From Fistularia commersonii (Eukaryota > Chordata > Actinopteri > Syngnathiformes > Fistulariidae), in contig JBBMNZ010000009.1 in the NCBI GenBank assembly GCA_037954325.1, positions 10,827,501 through 10,891,500 on the forward strand: a stretch of DNA of 64,000 nt. The letters run 5' to 3'. The first letter of the stretch is position 1, and the number at the start of each line of letters is the position of its first letter. Both the position numbers and the translations under genes were made by a program. Below the pieces are notes generated by a model that did no database searches, was not told where the DNA came from, and worked only from the letters and a program-made list of their open reading frames with translations. Shown here piece by piece: positions 1 to 24,375 of the stretch.

Positions 1-846
1 ACAGTCATTCGTATTTTCTCGGTTGTAGAGAGGAAAAATGTGTTTGTTGTTATCTTTTGGCCTGCAACAATAAGACTATGTGTTGGATACCAACAGTTTG
101 ACATCTGTTGTGGGTTGGTAGAACCAGTTACATTATGCCGTGATGTTTGTTATTGTTTGTGTACCGGTTGTTGAAATGTATGCAGGGAGACGACGTTGCA
201 TTACCGGAGTCATAATTATATTTACGTATATGTATTCCACAGCAATTCCAAAGTGAAAGATATATTACCCATGTGATAGATAAGTTCACTTCGATAGCCA
301 TTCAGGTTTGAAGAGGATTTACCAACGTACGAAGTGGATCAGTTGGTTGCCTCAGCAAACATTGACACATCATCATGCATACAAAATACACCAAAAAGCT
401 CTCACAGAAATTAGGGCCTTGGGATGGAAGTAATTCAGTGTACCTGTAAAGTTGACTGATCACATCAGATCAAATGTATTGTTGTGAATGTAAAGTTAAA
501 AGCGAGCTGGATTAGCTGTTTTATTCTTGCTCAGCGGGGCAAATGACATGAACTGCAACAGAAAATTGCTTTTGTCACCAACAAAACAACTTCTCTGGCT
601 GTTCTGGTTGTGCTAATTTTAGCGCTTCAGCGTCACCCTATGTAAACGTCACCCACTATCTTCAATAATCTAATTCAGATTCATCTCTGTTGTGCTGCCA
701 CGTTTAAATGCCACATTTGTCACTACCAAGCTCACATAGCATTGGTGCGATTATTATTCAGAGAGTCTCTGACCCAGACCTTTTCTTCCACAAGGATTAA
801 GCATTAACGATTCCTATCTGCAGTGTCTCCCTCTCTCTCTCTCTAT

Positions 847-849
847 GAC

Positions 850-936
<87 letters not shown>

Positions 937-952
937 CTCTCTCTCTCTCTCT
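847..952. repeat. (CA)n followed by (CT)n microsatellite
   Basis: A run of CA of about 80 bases followed directly by about 20 bases of CT. The long His/Thr frames across it are artefacts of the repeat. Confidence 0.95.
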
Positions 953-1365
953 GTCTCTCCTTATGGTGCTTTTCAGTCACTCTTTATGCCCCGCAGGAGA
1001 ATTAGTCATCAATGTTGTAGTAGCTATTGAGAGCAGTAAAGAGTGAGGTGAAAAGCCACACACAGACTGCCAGGGGACATTAAGCCGATCCTGCAGAGCG
1101 AATGTACACAATTAAATAACTGAATGCGCTCTTTTAACTCACTGAAGCTCTCAGACAACAGGAAATCTCATTAGAGTCAAATATGGTTGGAATGCGGAGC
1201 GTTGCAGTGGACTGAACTGTGTTGTAAAACATGACTTTCTCAACACATGGATCAAGAGGGATTTAGTGATGTGTTTGGGGAGAAAAAAACAGAAGCTACT
1301 GTTTTGTATCACATTACACAATGGTGTGTGTGTGTTTATGTATGTATGTATGTATGTATATGGAA

Positions 1366-1440
1366 CATACCAACCCCAGTTTGAAACTGGATCCCAAGGC
1401 ACAAAGGTGCTAACCACCACACCACCTTGCTGGCCTTCAA
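1366..1440 (-). repeat. Head of a dispersed fish SINE-like repeat (relic)
   Basis: The minus strand reads GGTGGTGTGGTGGTTAGCACC, then GGATCCAGTTTCAAACTGGG. This is the tRNA-like head of a very common fish interspersed repeat (consensus remembered as GTGGTGTAGTGGTTAGCACTG...GGGTTCGAATCC). It is short and degenerate. Confidence 0.5.
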
Positions 1441-1903
1441 GTCAATTTACAGAACACATTATTTTTAAAACTAAAAATTAGCAAACATTTGTTTAGAAAA
1501 AGGCAATTCCTACCCACATTTTTATTGGATGATGATCCAGGTTGCAATTATACATCAAATTTTAAGGTTTGAAAGATTCTCTGTACACTTTAAGGTTATA
1601 TATGATTCAATATGTATCAAATACAGCCTACTGCAAGGATCATAGAGGCAAGGAGAATGTAACTCTGATTTATCCATCACTTGTTTTGTTAACACAGGAC
1701 AATTCAGCTACTATAGACACCATCACGGTGCATTTAATGTAGCCAATAAAAATTGACAAACCAGTAGCTTTTAGTTCACGCTGATTTCTCTTGTCAGAGT
1801 ATTCCTTGAAATATCTGTTTTTCTTTTCCCCTGTGAGAAGATGCAGAAAAGTACACTGCTCAAAAAATGAAACTACTAAATGCTCCTGGTTCCTAATGAA
1901 CCT

Positions 1904-2061
<158 letters not shown>

Positions 2062-2802
2062 TTTTGGCATAAGCCAGAGAACCTACGGGGAAACTGCCAA
2101 CCATTATATAAAGTATTATGTAAAATAGCCGGGAAATACTTACAGATAATATTGATCCTCACAGTAGTCATCTTGTGTCAGAATAATTAGTGGTTAGCCA
2201 AGGCCTATGTGTTGAGGCTTTTTCAAAAACCACCCATCTATCACCTTAACTTTGCTTTTGTCAGCTGAGAACCCACTGTCAGCCCCCAGATGTGCTTGGG
2301 GGGAGCGATGGTTAACCACACCTGGAAGCATTTAAAGACACAAGAGCTAAGAATGACGTCCCATTTTGCTAGCCTGATTGGAGAGGGAGACACAATGGAA
2401 GACAATAGCAAAAAACACCAGGAAACTGCTTTGAATTCCACATTGAAGGAAAGAGCAACCTTTTTTTGTTTCCTTTTCACCACTTGTTTTTTTTTCAATT
2501 TTGTTTCCTGCCCCTCTGTCAAGAGGTATCTCTGCATCTGCAATCTCTCATGTTTGCATCTAACAGGTGCAAATACATGCCCCATTTCCCGCCTCCTGTG
2601 CAGCACTTTTACTGCACCAGGTGTTACTGCCCCAGATTACAAAGTTTATTTGCAACATTACATCAGTACATTGTCAAGGCTCAGTAGTAATTGAATAATG
2701 TTGAAGTAACTATCCACCTCAAGACGGTTTCCATTGTTAAATTGGTTTAAATCTCTCTCTCTCTCTCCCTATATAAATATACACAAACACAGACGCACAG
2801 AC

Positions 2803-2826
2803 ACACACACACACACACACACACAC
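2803..2826. repeat. (CA)n microsatellite
   Basis: Short pure CA run after a CT-rich stretch. Confidence 0.9.
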
Positions 2827-3228
2827 ATATGTATGATGTATGTATGTGTATATGTGTATAAGCCAATTTATGACAGTGGTTGTCTCATAGTTTTCATTTG
2901 CAGTCACAGCATTGCCTGTTTTTGTGTGCAAGTGTTTGAACGAGGCTACATAGCATGTGAAATTGCCATAGTTACAGAAAAAGCCACCTTAATGTGGCCA
3001 ACAGACACATATATGTAGGTCGTGCATGTGGAAAGAAACTGTTTGTGGATCAAGTGAAGAGTGCTCTGCAAAGATCTTAAATGTTTCCACTTGATTAAGA
3101 GCATTAAGCTCACTTCCTTTGCACTATCTAAAAGACAGGAAACGCACACAATGGCAATGGGTGACCCGGCCTGTTTCCTATTTCCTCATCAACACTCACA
3201 TTCTCCAAGAATCACTGATTTGAGGACA

Positions 3229-3335
3229 TTTGTTTTGTGTGTGTGTGTGTGTGTGTGTCTGTCTGTCTGTGTGTGTGTGTGTGTCTGTGCATGTGTGTGT
3301 GTGTGTGTCTGTGCGTGCGTGCGTGTGCGCATGTA
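3229..3335. repeat. Compound (TG)/(TC)/(CG) microsatellite
   Basis: TG runs interrupted by TCTG units and GCGTGCGTGCG. Confidence 0.9.
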
Positions 3336-6300
3336 TTCCAGCCTGTTTACCTCTTGGTTTCTCCCCGGCTGGGCTGCTGCAGAGCGCACAGCCTAGCCAC
3401 AGCAGCAGATGGTTTGGAAAGTCATATTCACTTGTTCCATGGAGCACTTTGACTCCCCGGGTTTACATAATGTTTTTTTCACTTTGCATCTCCACAGACT
3501 TTATTGCAACAACCCATTTTATGTACACTTTACTTCTCTATCTTCCCCCTTCTCCATTTACCTGACCGTCCTTGGTTTTGTTTCTGTCTGTCTCCTTGAT
3601 TGAGCTCTTTAATTGGCAACAACTCTGCGTGGGATGAATGTTGCCACGGTGACATTCACTTGTCACTGTGGCACCTTTGTTATGCCAAAGCTTGCAACTT
3701 CTTTATTCCCTGATTTATCGGGAGAAGCAATTTTACTAGTATTTCAGTAAGCATGATAGCGCGGATTTTATAGAACAATATGTATACGCCAAAAGCACGT
3801 TAGATGAAAACTTTATTCAGTAAGGAACGTAAATGATCATTGAGCTTCAGCCCTTTTTTTTTACCCTCATTTCTTCTCACTTCCCCTGACTCACATCTTC
3901 AGCGAAGTGCACATACATTAGATTTGTGTGTAAATGTAATTATCCATGCACATGAGACCGCCCTCCATCACAAGGCTCTGATTTAGATGAATCAGAGATG
4001 ATTTAACACCTGGAGTTGCCTAGCTTAGGAGTGTTCATTTTCATATGATAGGTTTTCCCATCATGTGGCTCCTTGATGAGCAAGGAAATGGTGCAGGCGG
4101 ACTGAAATACTCAGATGCCAGTATTTCAGGGTCTTAGTGTGTATTTCTATATCTACTTGGCTGTGGGCCAGTCACACATCAAACACACGCACACACATGA
4201 ATAACTAGAAATGCTTAAAAAAATGTTCTCTATCTAAGTTCTGGTCATAATTCTCAGAAAACCTGCTGATAATTTTGAGATGCTGTGTAGATAATTTCTT
4301 CTGTAACTTCCTGAAAATGTGTGGCTTTTTATTCTTGCTTATTTGTTTTTTGTTTATCTTACAATTTGTTCAGAAGAAAATGTTTAGATTTCTTTCATGG
4401 CAATCTTAGGCATTTTTTTAACGAATTTAATTAGGACTATTCACACTGCTGACAAGTGGGATTTTACCTGGGTACATCTGTATATATTTTTGTAGTTTAT
4501 GTTTATGTATATTTATATCTATGTATTTAAAAATACGCATTTGTATGAATATGTGTTTGTGTCATTGTATGCATTTATGAGTGTATACATGTTTCCCAAC
4601 TCAAGCTATTCCATAAATAATCCCATTGAATACACTCAAAACTAATTCAGCTCTGGAAAAATGTAATCCAGCATGTAAATCATCCAAAGGCATAGGTTAT
4701 TTCCATGAAAACAGAAATGGGAATCTTGTACTTGCCACCCACCTATTGGCATAAACCTCTTTACCATGGGATGTAATCTTCTGACGGTAATAATGACAGC
4801 ACAGAATTATCATAATATTGGGGAGGATCATCTGAGATGAACTGTATGCAGTAGAAAAGCAACATTAGCAAGAAGAAATTAGTCAAGACCGCGCTATCAG
4901 AGAATAATCACATCCATTCCCTCGTTAGTGACAAACTTAATCAAATAGGAAATGATGACTTTCATTTGCTTCCTTTCAACCTTTACCGCTTATATTGTTA
5001 GCCTTGTCTTTCTCAGCATTGTGATGTGTACCGAGATGACCGAGATGGCACATTTGCATTTTTACAGGTACAAAACCATGCCACTTTTTCCACCAAACGT
5101 TTTAATGCATCAGTTCATCAAGGTAAAATATGAGTCATGAGAACAAAGTCATGGGGCAGACAGTTTCTGTTTCAGGATTTGTGTGGCGGCATTTTCCACT
5201 TTGTTGTGTAAAACATAAAAGGATTATCATGGTTGCTGACTAAGAATATACTCTCAAAATAATTTGGTAAGTCCCTTCGAATCTACCAGCTGGACAAACA
5301 CATCAACCAAAGAAGTGCCAGACTCTTTCAGACTCAGACAATTGTAACAACTTTTGAACCACCAGTTCATATCTAAGGTAATGCTTACTGTTGTGCTGTT
5401 GCTGGCTAATTAAATGCTAAGCGGTAAAAACTCTTTACAATTTAGCTATTTACAAGAAGACACTTAGTTTTGACACTAATTACAGTCATCACAGCTGTGT
5501 TTTCAGATAATATATGTACATATACCACATGCCAAGATATTACTGACAGCGTCCTCCATAGTGTTCTGATTATTCTCCTCCTCACATCTGCATGAAAGTA
5601 AATGTAAATGTGTTGATTTTTAACAGTGTCCAATACTAAAGCTTATGGTGGTCTAATCTGTCAAACATAGGGTCTAAAATCACTTCACAAAGAAGTGAAA
5701 CTATTAATTGGGGAAAATCCTGCCTCTTTTGAAAAGTTTGTTCTCAACAACTAAGACTCAACAGGTAGGTGTGGAGACAGAGATGCCACTCTGAGCTATA
5801 TGGTAGCATGAACATTGAGAAGACCTTGGAAAAACACTTCCTACGACTACATCTTGCTGTTTGGTGAATTCGGAATTTGTTTATCAATAAGGGAATTGTG
5901 TAAGATTCAATGATTCAATGATGGCCTCCTACATTACATGTGGTTAGCTGCATGGACTAGTAGCCTCTGCTGCAACATGACATTCCCTTTGCTTAATGGT
6001 ACTTAGTGGCATCAATGGCTAAGGTTTGATCCACTATGCTTTTTTGGTGCAAACACAATTCCTGCTTATCTGTAAGACTGATTACTAGACTGAACATGGA
6101 TGTTCATTTGCAGAAGAATTAAACTTTGTGTTCAAAAATAATCTAACATGACTCTTGCCCAGAATTGCTCTGAAATGCTGATAAAAGTATGTGTAAGAAG
6201 TTTTCAAAATCACTGTAATAAGTCGTACACAGTGTTGTTTGTTGAAGTACTTTTAATTTCGAGTACATGAATTTGGCTTCATTGCTAAGCACTGATGAGC

Positions 6301-9300
6301 ATGTTTTTCATTTTTTCCCTATTACAATTAAACACTAAAGAAATAACATTGGCAAATACTACATTTTCCTCACATGAGCTTTATTCCTTGAGTGAAAACC
6401 TTGCATTACAAATAATTGGGGCTAAATGCCACATTATGCCAAGAATAGAATGAGTGATTTGACACGGTTAAAGACAACCCAAACACGCGACTTGATGCTG
6501 GCGTTATCTCAACTGTCCTTTATAAATGACGTAAAGAAAAATACTACCATAGACAATTCAATCATCTGACTGACCAGAAACCGAAAAACAATGACATGAG
6601 CTTTGAGGCATGAGAAGAAAACACAAACCAAGAAACCAGTGTGAAAATACCAACACTAGTACCCCCCAGCAAAGGGACTGATACAAGATATATACAGAGG
6701 TTACTCTGGAATGGGAAGCAGGAGGAGCCAATGAAGAAGTGACTGAGGAGGGGAAACAACCCAGCTCAGGTATAAATGGTATAAATCAGGGATAAATCGC
6801 AAAATAAGTGCCATGTGATTCAGGGAAGTTTTGATGGCAGAAGAAGAGAGAAATAGAATGGATGTAACGGGCAACAGTAGCTCCAGCAATAGCTGAGGGA
6901 GGAGGTGATGGAGTAATAAGTGGGCTCTACAGTGAGCATGTTTAACTGGCAAGACAAAGAAGGTGAGACTGCACTTTAAAAGGCGGACTTTGTCAGCCGT
7001 GGTTGCTGTGGGAACAGAAAAAAAGACTCAAGAAAAAGACCTACTATCCAAAAGAGTCCTCAAGTTCTGAGGTGCCTCGTTAGTTTTGTGATTTGTTGTA
7101 AGACATAAAGTGTAATTCTTTTGGTATCAACAGTTACTAAGAAACTGCCTCGGTATCAGCAGTAGGTGTTTTAACGGGAATTAGAGACAAATCTGACTTT
7201 CCATCACCGGTCTCACGCTCTTTTTAACCCCGGCTCCCTCCTCGGACTGAGAATTTGTGTTTTTTCTTCTCACTTTCTGCCTCACGCTCAATCGCCCATG
7301 AGTCACTCGACTCCCACTCCTGTAGGCAACAGAGTTATCAGTGACAAGTTATGTGTGGGTGGGTGGGTGTTTATGTGTTGTCGTAGTGTCTAGTTGTGTC
7401 GTGATGTCAACATTTGTGGGTTAAATGTATGTATTCCTACATGGTTTGATGTATTCTGGAGTTAACACAAGTCATAAAAGTTTCATATGCTTTTTATGTT
7501 AATAATATTTCTGTTTTTCTTTGTGCTGCTGCTGTAGTTGAAGTGCCAGTAAAACAGAAGTTCCAGGGAAGATCTGATATATTTTAATGATGGACTAAAG
7601 CAAATAAAGAATAAAAAAAATCAATTTACATCTTAATATCAATTTATGTAATTTAAACACGTGAAAGATAAATTAATCGTGACCTCATCAAGATAAGCAT
7701 TAGTTTTTATTTCTCTCGTTGATTAAATGCAACTCATGATCAAATATCGAAGTAAATAGGTGATATAGATAATTATCGTTCATTCACTTATGGTATGATC
7801 GAATTCAAGGAAAGCCTCATGCAATGTCAGAGTTAGATGACACTATGTATTCATGTATTCAATTTCGAACACACAGGGTCGCAGGGATTCCCTGGAGAAA
7901 CTAATACTATCTTTGTGTTATTATCTTTTTTGTCACAGGTGTTGTGCAGGTGTTGTGTTGTTACATTACTTTTTCAGTAATTCATCAGATTATCGAACCC
8001 TGGGAATTTGTGCATTCTTGATCCAACCCTTCATCAAAACGTGTGTGCTGTGCAAGCTTTTGTACTAATTGTCACTTTAGAGAAAACAACAATATCATTT
8101 GTGGCTATGCAAGTAGTTAAATACCGTATATCATGTGTATCAGTGAAGGGTAAGTGCGGATATCAATTTTAAGAAAATAACACTACAGCCCAACCCATGA
8201 TCAAAATATGTCCTAAAATCGTTAGTATTCTTCACACTGTGTTATCTTTTGCTTAGTTGTTGGGTTCAGTTAAGATTTTCTTGGATTTATAAACAATACC
8301 ATTGACAGCCAAGAAGAATATGGATAGATAATAACACATTTGTCATGCACATTTAATACACAGGTTGATAAAATATCAATATCAGTCTGCTCCCCCTTTT
8401 GCTATCTGCTCTTCATTTCATCAACATTTGTGATGACAAACTGTACCTTCCATACCTCAAATCTTTCCTCAGACCACAAACCATGTTGCCATAGAGTTCT
8501 TTTCGGTCTCTGCTGCAGTAATCTGTTATCACGTGTAAATCTCTCTCCCGTTATAAATTGGCAAGAAAAGGCTTAAAAAAACATACATTATATTTAATCG
8601 TTGAATCCTCCTAAAATGGTGAAACATTTTATTAGAATGATCCCTCACCTGAAGTAATCCACAACCCTGGCTATTGAAATCTACTCTGTGACAACAGTCA
8701 CGGCCTGATCCACTGTTCTCTACCCATTGGCTAACCGTCTGTCTGCCACAACATCACACTGAGTGTTCATACTGACTGTGCTGCGGTGCAGCTATTAGGC
8801 TCATGATCCGCTCTGATTGCGTCTCAGTGCTCCATCTGCACTCTGTTACTAGAGACACCTGCTGTGATGCTGTGACCCACTTCCTCCTATGTACGTCTTT
8901 CAAGCTGTGTGTTTATGCTTGTTTTTATTTTAATGCACGGTTTGTGGGCACAGCTTTTGTGGCAAACTAGTCAAATGGTTATCTAACCTGAGTGACGGTA
9001 TCTGTGAGGGCGCAGCTGTGTTAATCGCAAATTACTTTGGTTGAACCTGTCTTGGATTGTTTAAGAGGTGGGGCTGATTGGGGTGCAAAATGCCAATCAA
9101 AATATACTTTTCTTCAGGTCAAACACTGTTCCGATCTCAGATTGGAGAAAACCACAGTAAAAGTATCCTTGGTATGTTGTATATTTCAAGACCTTCCCAC
9201 GGCGCCCTATCCTCTCACTGAATTTCAGTGTATACTTGTCTAACATTACTGAAATCAGCAGATTGTCTACTAAGCACAAACCACATACTGTGCACAGTGA

Positions 9301-10632
9301 CTGCAACAACAACCCGGCTAACCGATTCAAGGGTCGTGCAAAAGGCTTCATTGTCGCAGGCAAGCAAGCTGCTTTAGTCCTTGATTAATTGGCTAGATAA
9401 CTATGACCTTGTAGCTGTGTCTGCAAGACTGTATGAGAATCCATCCGGCAGTCCTTCGGATTATTTGTTTTTGTCCACACAGGAATGGATTTGATAAATT
9501 AGCTTCTTTTTACAAGGTTTTAAACTGTGATGACAGTGAAACACATCAGTTTAAGTAGCTTAAACAATAGAGGGGGCTCCTATGGAAATTAGTTTAGCTA
9601 CCGCTATAGTGTCGATTCCAAATAATGGCACTCAAAGCTTTCTTGCGGGGGAAAGAATAAAAACACTCCTCTCTAAACTAGCATCTGATTAGTTGGTGTT
9701 AGTTTATAAGGTGGTCGGTAATCAACAGATGGCTCATCCAATCACCAACCCACTTGACGTGTCAGGTAAAGCTAAGCTGTCTAAGCAGGATAGAGCTCTA
9801 CCTGAAAAACAAGCTTATTTAGCTGGATGTTGATTTCACTTGTGGTCCTGTATACATCTAATACCATACACTCTTGTTTTGGACTGTTAACATCCTTCCA
9901 ATGCTACTGCCCTTTCAGTAGAAACTCAGTCAGGAAGTCAGAGACGTAGGTCTTTCTGAACTCTAAAAGTCCTTCATTTTCAGATACATGTTGGGAAGTT
10001 TCACCTGAGCTTAATTTTCTGAGAATGAAAAATATGTACTGCGTGATATGACATACAATATATCTGAACATTTTGTCTGGTACTGTTCTTCCCATTCAGA
10101 ATTTAGAATTTGATTTCATACTCTGTTTGATACGACAGCCATAAACCCCAAAGTGCATTATGAGGAGAAAAAATATTATGTACCACTTTGTTGCAGTATT
10201 TCTGTGTGTAAATATAATATCAATTAACTGAATCCAGATGTTAATCTCATTATAGGCTTTGAAAGTTCATATTTAAGTTTTTGTACTGCCAGATGAAATA
10301 TCAATTGTCATTTATCTTTTTTTAAATAAAGAAATTGCCATTTATTTTTAAAAACAATGCTGGCAAGTAAAGGAAAGCATGGGAGAAATTTAAACTGATA
10401 TTTTTTTGTAGCCAAAAGTTAAATTATTTTTTTATTTTTTTATTTTTCAATTGCAATAAAATAGCAGCTAATATAAGAAGTGTTTTGAAGGTGGGATGTA
10501 TCTGCTAGATTACTGGGCAAATGTTTGGATTCTGAATGGAGCTGCGGAGACCAAGTATCTAGTCATGTCTGTTTTGCAGTGGAAGCGTCACATGGAATAT
10601 TAATGAAGCCGTTGCCTCTTTGTCTCACACAG

Positions 10633-20778
<10,146 letters not shown>

Positions 20779-21715
20779 ACATGTAGATATCTGGTGCAAA
20801 CCACTTGATCTTTAACTGCTTGCAGGTAAATTGAAGGTCCTGATTGATGATGAGGTGATATGTTGTGATGGGTTCCTTATTTGCCCCTTTACTAATTCTT
20901 CCTTAAGTACAGCTTTTAATCCTAAATGTGTTTGGTTCCTTGTTAATTTATTTCTGTGTCTATTTTCGGGACCACAGCCGTCTTTTAAATGTAAAATTCA
21001 AACTTTAGGTTGTATCCTCCACACCTCTGTTCTCCTGTCACCCTCCGCAGCTGTTTTCCAAAGAATGTGATACCAGACAAATGTACGACCCCGAATCACA
21101 TATACATAAGTTGAAAAGCAGGTGCCCTCCCTTGTTTCATCCCGCATAGCTCATGGCTAAACCACATTCCTAACACATACCCAGGAAATCATTTCAAACC
21201 TCTGATATCTCACCTGGAAAAAAAAAAAAAAAAGGAAGAAATACTCTTACCACAACAAGGGTTAGTAAGGAAAACATTACAACTTGTGTTACTAGAACTT
21301 TTTTTTTCATATAAGCTGCAAATAAAGATTTTAAGATTAAAGAAAATCAATATATAGGAAGTTGGAGTACTTGTTGATGTCTTCTGCATGGTTTGACCGT
21401 ACTGTGTTTGAATCATGGAAATGCTTTTAACAATCCGCCTCCTGTATGTACGCATCCAGTTGGCGGACGAGGAATGTACAGTAAAAGTGACTTCTGAGCA
21501 TCTGAATGATATTTTGGCAATAGACTATATTGATAAAATTGTAGATGGTGATTTTCACTTACTTGTATTTCCCCCCTTTTCCCATTTGTCCTTCTCATTG
21601 ATCCCAAATAAACCACCTTCTGCAAAATGTACATAAAAGAGTGAAAGTGTTCACCTTTTATAGATATTTGTACATGCAGAACAAGAATCAGAAATAAAAC
21701 TTTTTACCTCATGAA
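20779..21715 (+). other. npdc1: npdc1 3' UTR with polyadenylation signal
   Basis: Non-coding sequence after the npdc1 stop. The best polyadenylation signal is AATAAA at 21693-21698, followed by T-rich and TGTGTT sequence from about 21716. A second AATAAA occurs near 21606. The transcript end is inferred, not shown. Confidence 0.55.
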
Positions 21716-22713
21716 AACAAGTGTGTTATCATTTTTTTTCTCTCTCTTGTTCACCTTGAAACAAGAAAGCATTTGTGGAGAGAAACAAAGCATCTCAAAT
21801 AAAGAGCATCAGTACACTGAATGTAGAAAGTAGACTCTTTTTTTCTTAATAACTATTGGATCGAATTGAAATGGATATTTTAGTGTTTTTCCCTGCATGT
21901 CACCAACACTGCCGGCTATTTCTCTGCTGGTATTTAAGATGTGGCAAAGTGGCGGCAATGGTCTTCACCAGGTTTAATGATTCATGAATAAATCTTTTCT
22001 TGTTTTTCCCTTTGACTGTGTGCATTTTGGATAGTCATGTCTCTGATTGATAGTGGGCCTTCGTGACAATACTAATTATAAGATTTTAAATCAATGGATC
22101 ATCAGCCAAATAAGTCGAAATGTGTTGCAATTCAGATAATCATTTGGATATTAAGTGTTGTGAGCCCCTAATAACTCTATCATTAGAGTGAGTTTGAAAT
22201 CATAAAGAAGCTGAACAGGACCATGAAAATATGGCCTTTTGGTGCAATTATTTGTACAGGATGAGATTGTTAGTGCAAGTATTCGACATGTGATGGGACA
22301 GGCCGACTGGGCCCATTCATGAAACACAGAGGGGAATCATTTAAAGCGAAGAAGATATGTTCCCAGGTCAAACGAACCATTTCTGAAAGCTTTAATTCGA
22401 TCAATCGCAGTCGTGTCCGTGTCCAGACGGACTGGTAAGCGGGATCTAGAAAGACTCAAGATCCACTCCGATCCGTTTAACTAACTGACTTTAAGGATTG
22501 TTTGTCTGTTTTGTGTAAGACGAAGGCTCACACACATGCACACACACACACACACACTTGAGATTTAAAACCTTCCAAACAAGAAGTAGTGCATATCGTG
22601 TGTTTTCAAGTGTACAGTTTCCTCTGCCGTTGCTGACTTCCGGCCCAATCCCGGTTGATCCTGTTTGACTTTGTGTTTTCCCTTCAGGCCACAAATGGCC
22701 ACACTTGCAGAAA

Positions 22714-22731
22714 GTGTGTGTGTGTGTCTGT

Positions 22732-22774
<43 letters not shown>
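22714..22774. repeat. (TG)n microsatellite
   Basis: TG run with two CTG interruptions, intergenic. Confidence 0.92.
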
Positions 22775-22776
<2 letters not shown>

Positions 22777-23664
22777 GGGGGTAGGGGCAGAGAAAAGGCC
22801 TGCATGTAGCTCTTGGTAGGTTTTGTGTATGTCCGTGTTGTCGGGGAGGGGGATAGGTCAGTCTCCTCTCCCTATTGAGCGGCATGCCAAGGGCCGTTAA
22901 AGCCCATTGTGCCGGTGGACAGTGGAGGGAAGGCAGCCATTGGTCCGCCAGGATGAAAACCTGGGAGGGTGGGGGGTCTCAGAGAGCTAGTGTCAAAGGC
23001 AGGGCCGTTTGGAAGAAAATCAAAAAGCCATCAGACTTGTTTGTGGGGGATGATTGTGCTACCCAACAGGAGGGACAGTACTTAGATTCCAGCCCTATTG
23101 CTTTATCTGGCTGTTATTTCCAAGTATACAGCTGAAATGTGGTCTATGTGACACTTCTAATCCATTTTTGAAAATTCAAGGCTTCGGTTAATTCACTGCT
23201 AACATGGAATGTCCTGAATGGCCCACAAATGTCTCTTCAGAGAAGTGCAGCTACACAAAAAGCTTTTATTTGAAATTCTGAACCAACGTGTTATGGATTG
23301 TTCAAATTAAATGAAAACGTCAGTGATAAAACAGGTGTTTGCCTCCGTTTATTATACTTAATCATTGATTACCCCTTTTTGGTCCAATGAATTAAATGCA
23401 TATTTGACCCCTTTATCAAACAATTTCTGACATGATCTTAAAACTCCTCCATTGGGTGAGATTCAAAAATAAAGAATGTGCTATTTCCCTTACTCGCCAG
23501 TGTGCAGATATATACCTGTGTGTGTTACTTTAAATACAAAAGATAGACATGGTTAGATAGACAGGTTTAAAAATGGTAAAATCAAATTTTTCCTTTATAC
23601 ATCAGTGAGTGTGCTGCAACTCTTCACGCTCCTTTTCAAAGAGACTCTTGCCCCCAACGACCTC

Positions 23665-23672
23665 AGTGTGTG

Positions 23673-23705
<33 letters not shown>
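23665..23705. repeat. (TG)n microsatellite
   Basis: TG run interrupted once by CATG, between npdc1 and pou5f3. Confidence 0.9.
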
Positions 23706-23707
<2 letters not shown>

Positions 23708-24360
23708 ATATCGGGAGGGAGAGCATTTTGTCATTTATGAGAACATTCATACATGTAAGTCCTGAGCATATCTAAAACCATTTGATACCAAATCTACTAA
23801 ATGACAGTGCTGTGTGTGTGTGTATGTGTGTGTGTGTGTTGGTGGTATCACTGAGGGAAGAGACCACAATCAATCAGCATTCATTCAATTTGAGCGACTT
23901 ATCCTTTATGCCAAGCTCTAAAAGAAAAATAACAATCTGAAATGCGGTCACATTGATCACAAGCTCAAGATTTTCCGTGAAACTGAGATATGTTATTTTT
24001 TTTTATCTTCACGCGGCCGTTTTGACAATGCGCTTTCCTTCGCCCCCCCACCCCCGCACACACACACACACACACACTCCCCCTCCTCCCGTGAGGTCAA
24101 ACTTGTGAACAGCAAAGCAGATCACTGAGGTGTTTTTTTTTTCGAGAGGCCACTTAAAAAGAAACAGATCTGAGGCATCTTGGTGTAGGGGAGGGGAGGG
24201 GAAGGGGCTTCCAACTGTATCCCCAGATACTCCCCTCCTCACACATCTCCCCACTGTACTGAGCTATTCAACATCAATCCCCCTCCCCAGCCGCGGACAC
24301 CCTGAGAGCTGGGCTCTTTAAAGGCCTGCCTGAAGTCTTCTATCACTCTTGCCGTCTGTC

Positions 24361-24375
24361 TTTTGCATGACAATC
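24361..24375 (-). promoter_or_regulatory. SOX/OCT-like composite site upstream of pou5f3
   Basis: The bases TTTTGCATGACAATC match 12 of 15 positions of the SOX2-OCT4 composite element in reverse orientation (ATTTGCATAACAATG). The octamer half TTTGCAT and the SOX half ACAAT have the canonical zero-gap arrangement. It lies about 1.7 kb upstream of the pou5f3 ATG. Mammalian POU5F1 has an autoregulatory composite site in its distal enhancer about 2 kb upstream. Function here is inferred from the motif and position only. Confidence 0.4.

Noticed and set aside
823..1030. Overlapping open frames rich in His/Thr/Ser across the CA/CT repeat (also at 1670-2190, 3189-3565, 12783-13134, 47729-48073)
   Set aside because: Dinucleotide repeats are open in most frames. 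The predicted peptides are repeat translations with no splice context or homology.
4952..5140. Hydrophobic frame (MMTFICFLSTFTAYIV...) considered as the missing npdc1 signal-peptide exon
   Set aside because: It does not end at a phase-1 donor that would join the exon at 10633, and it has no resemblance to known NPDC1 leaders.
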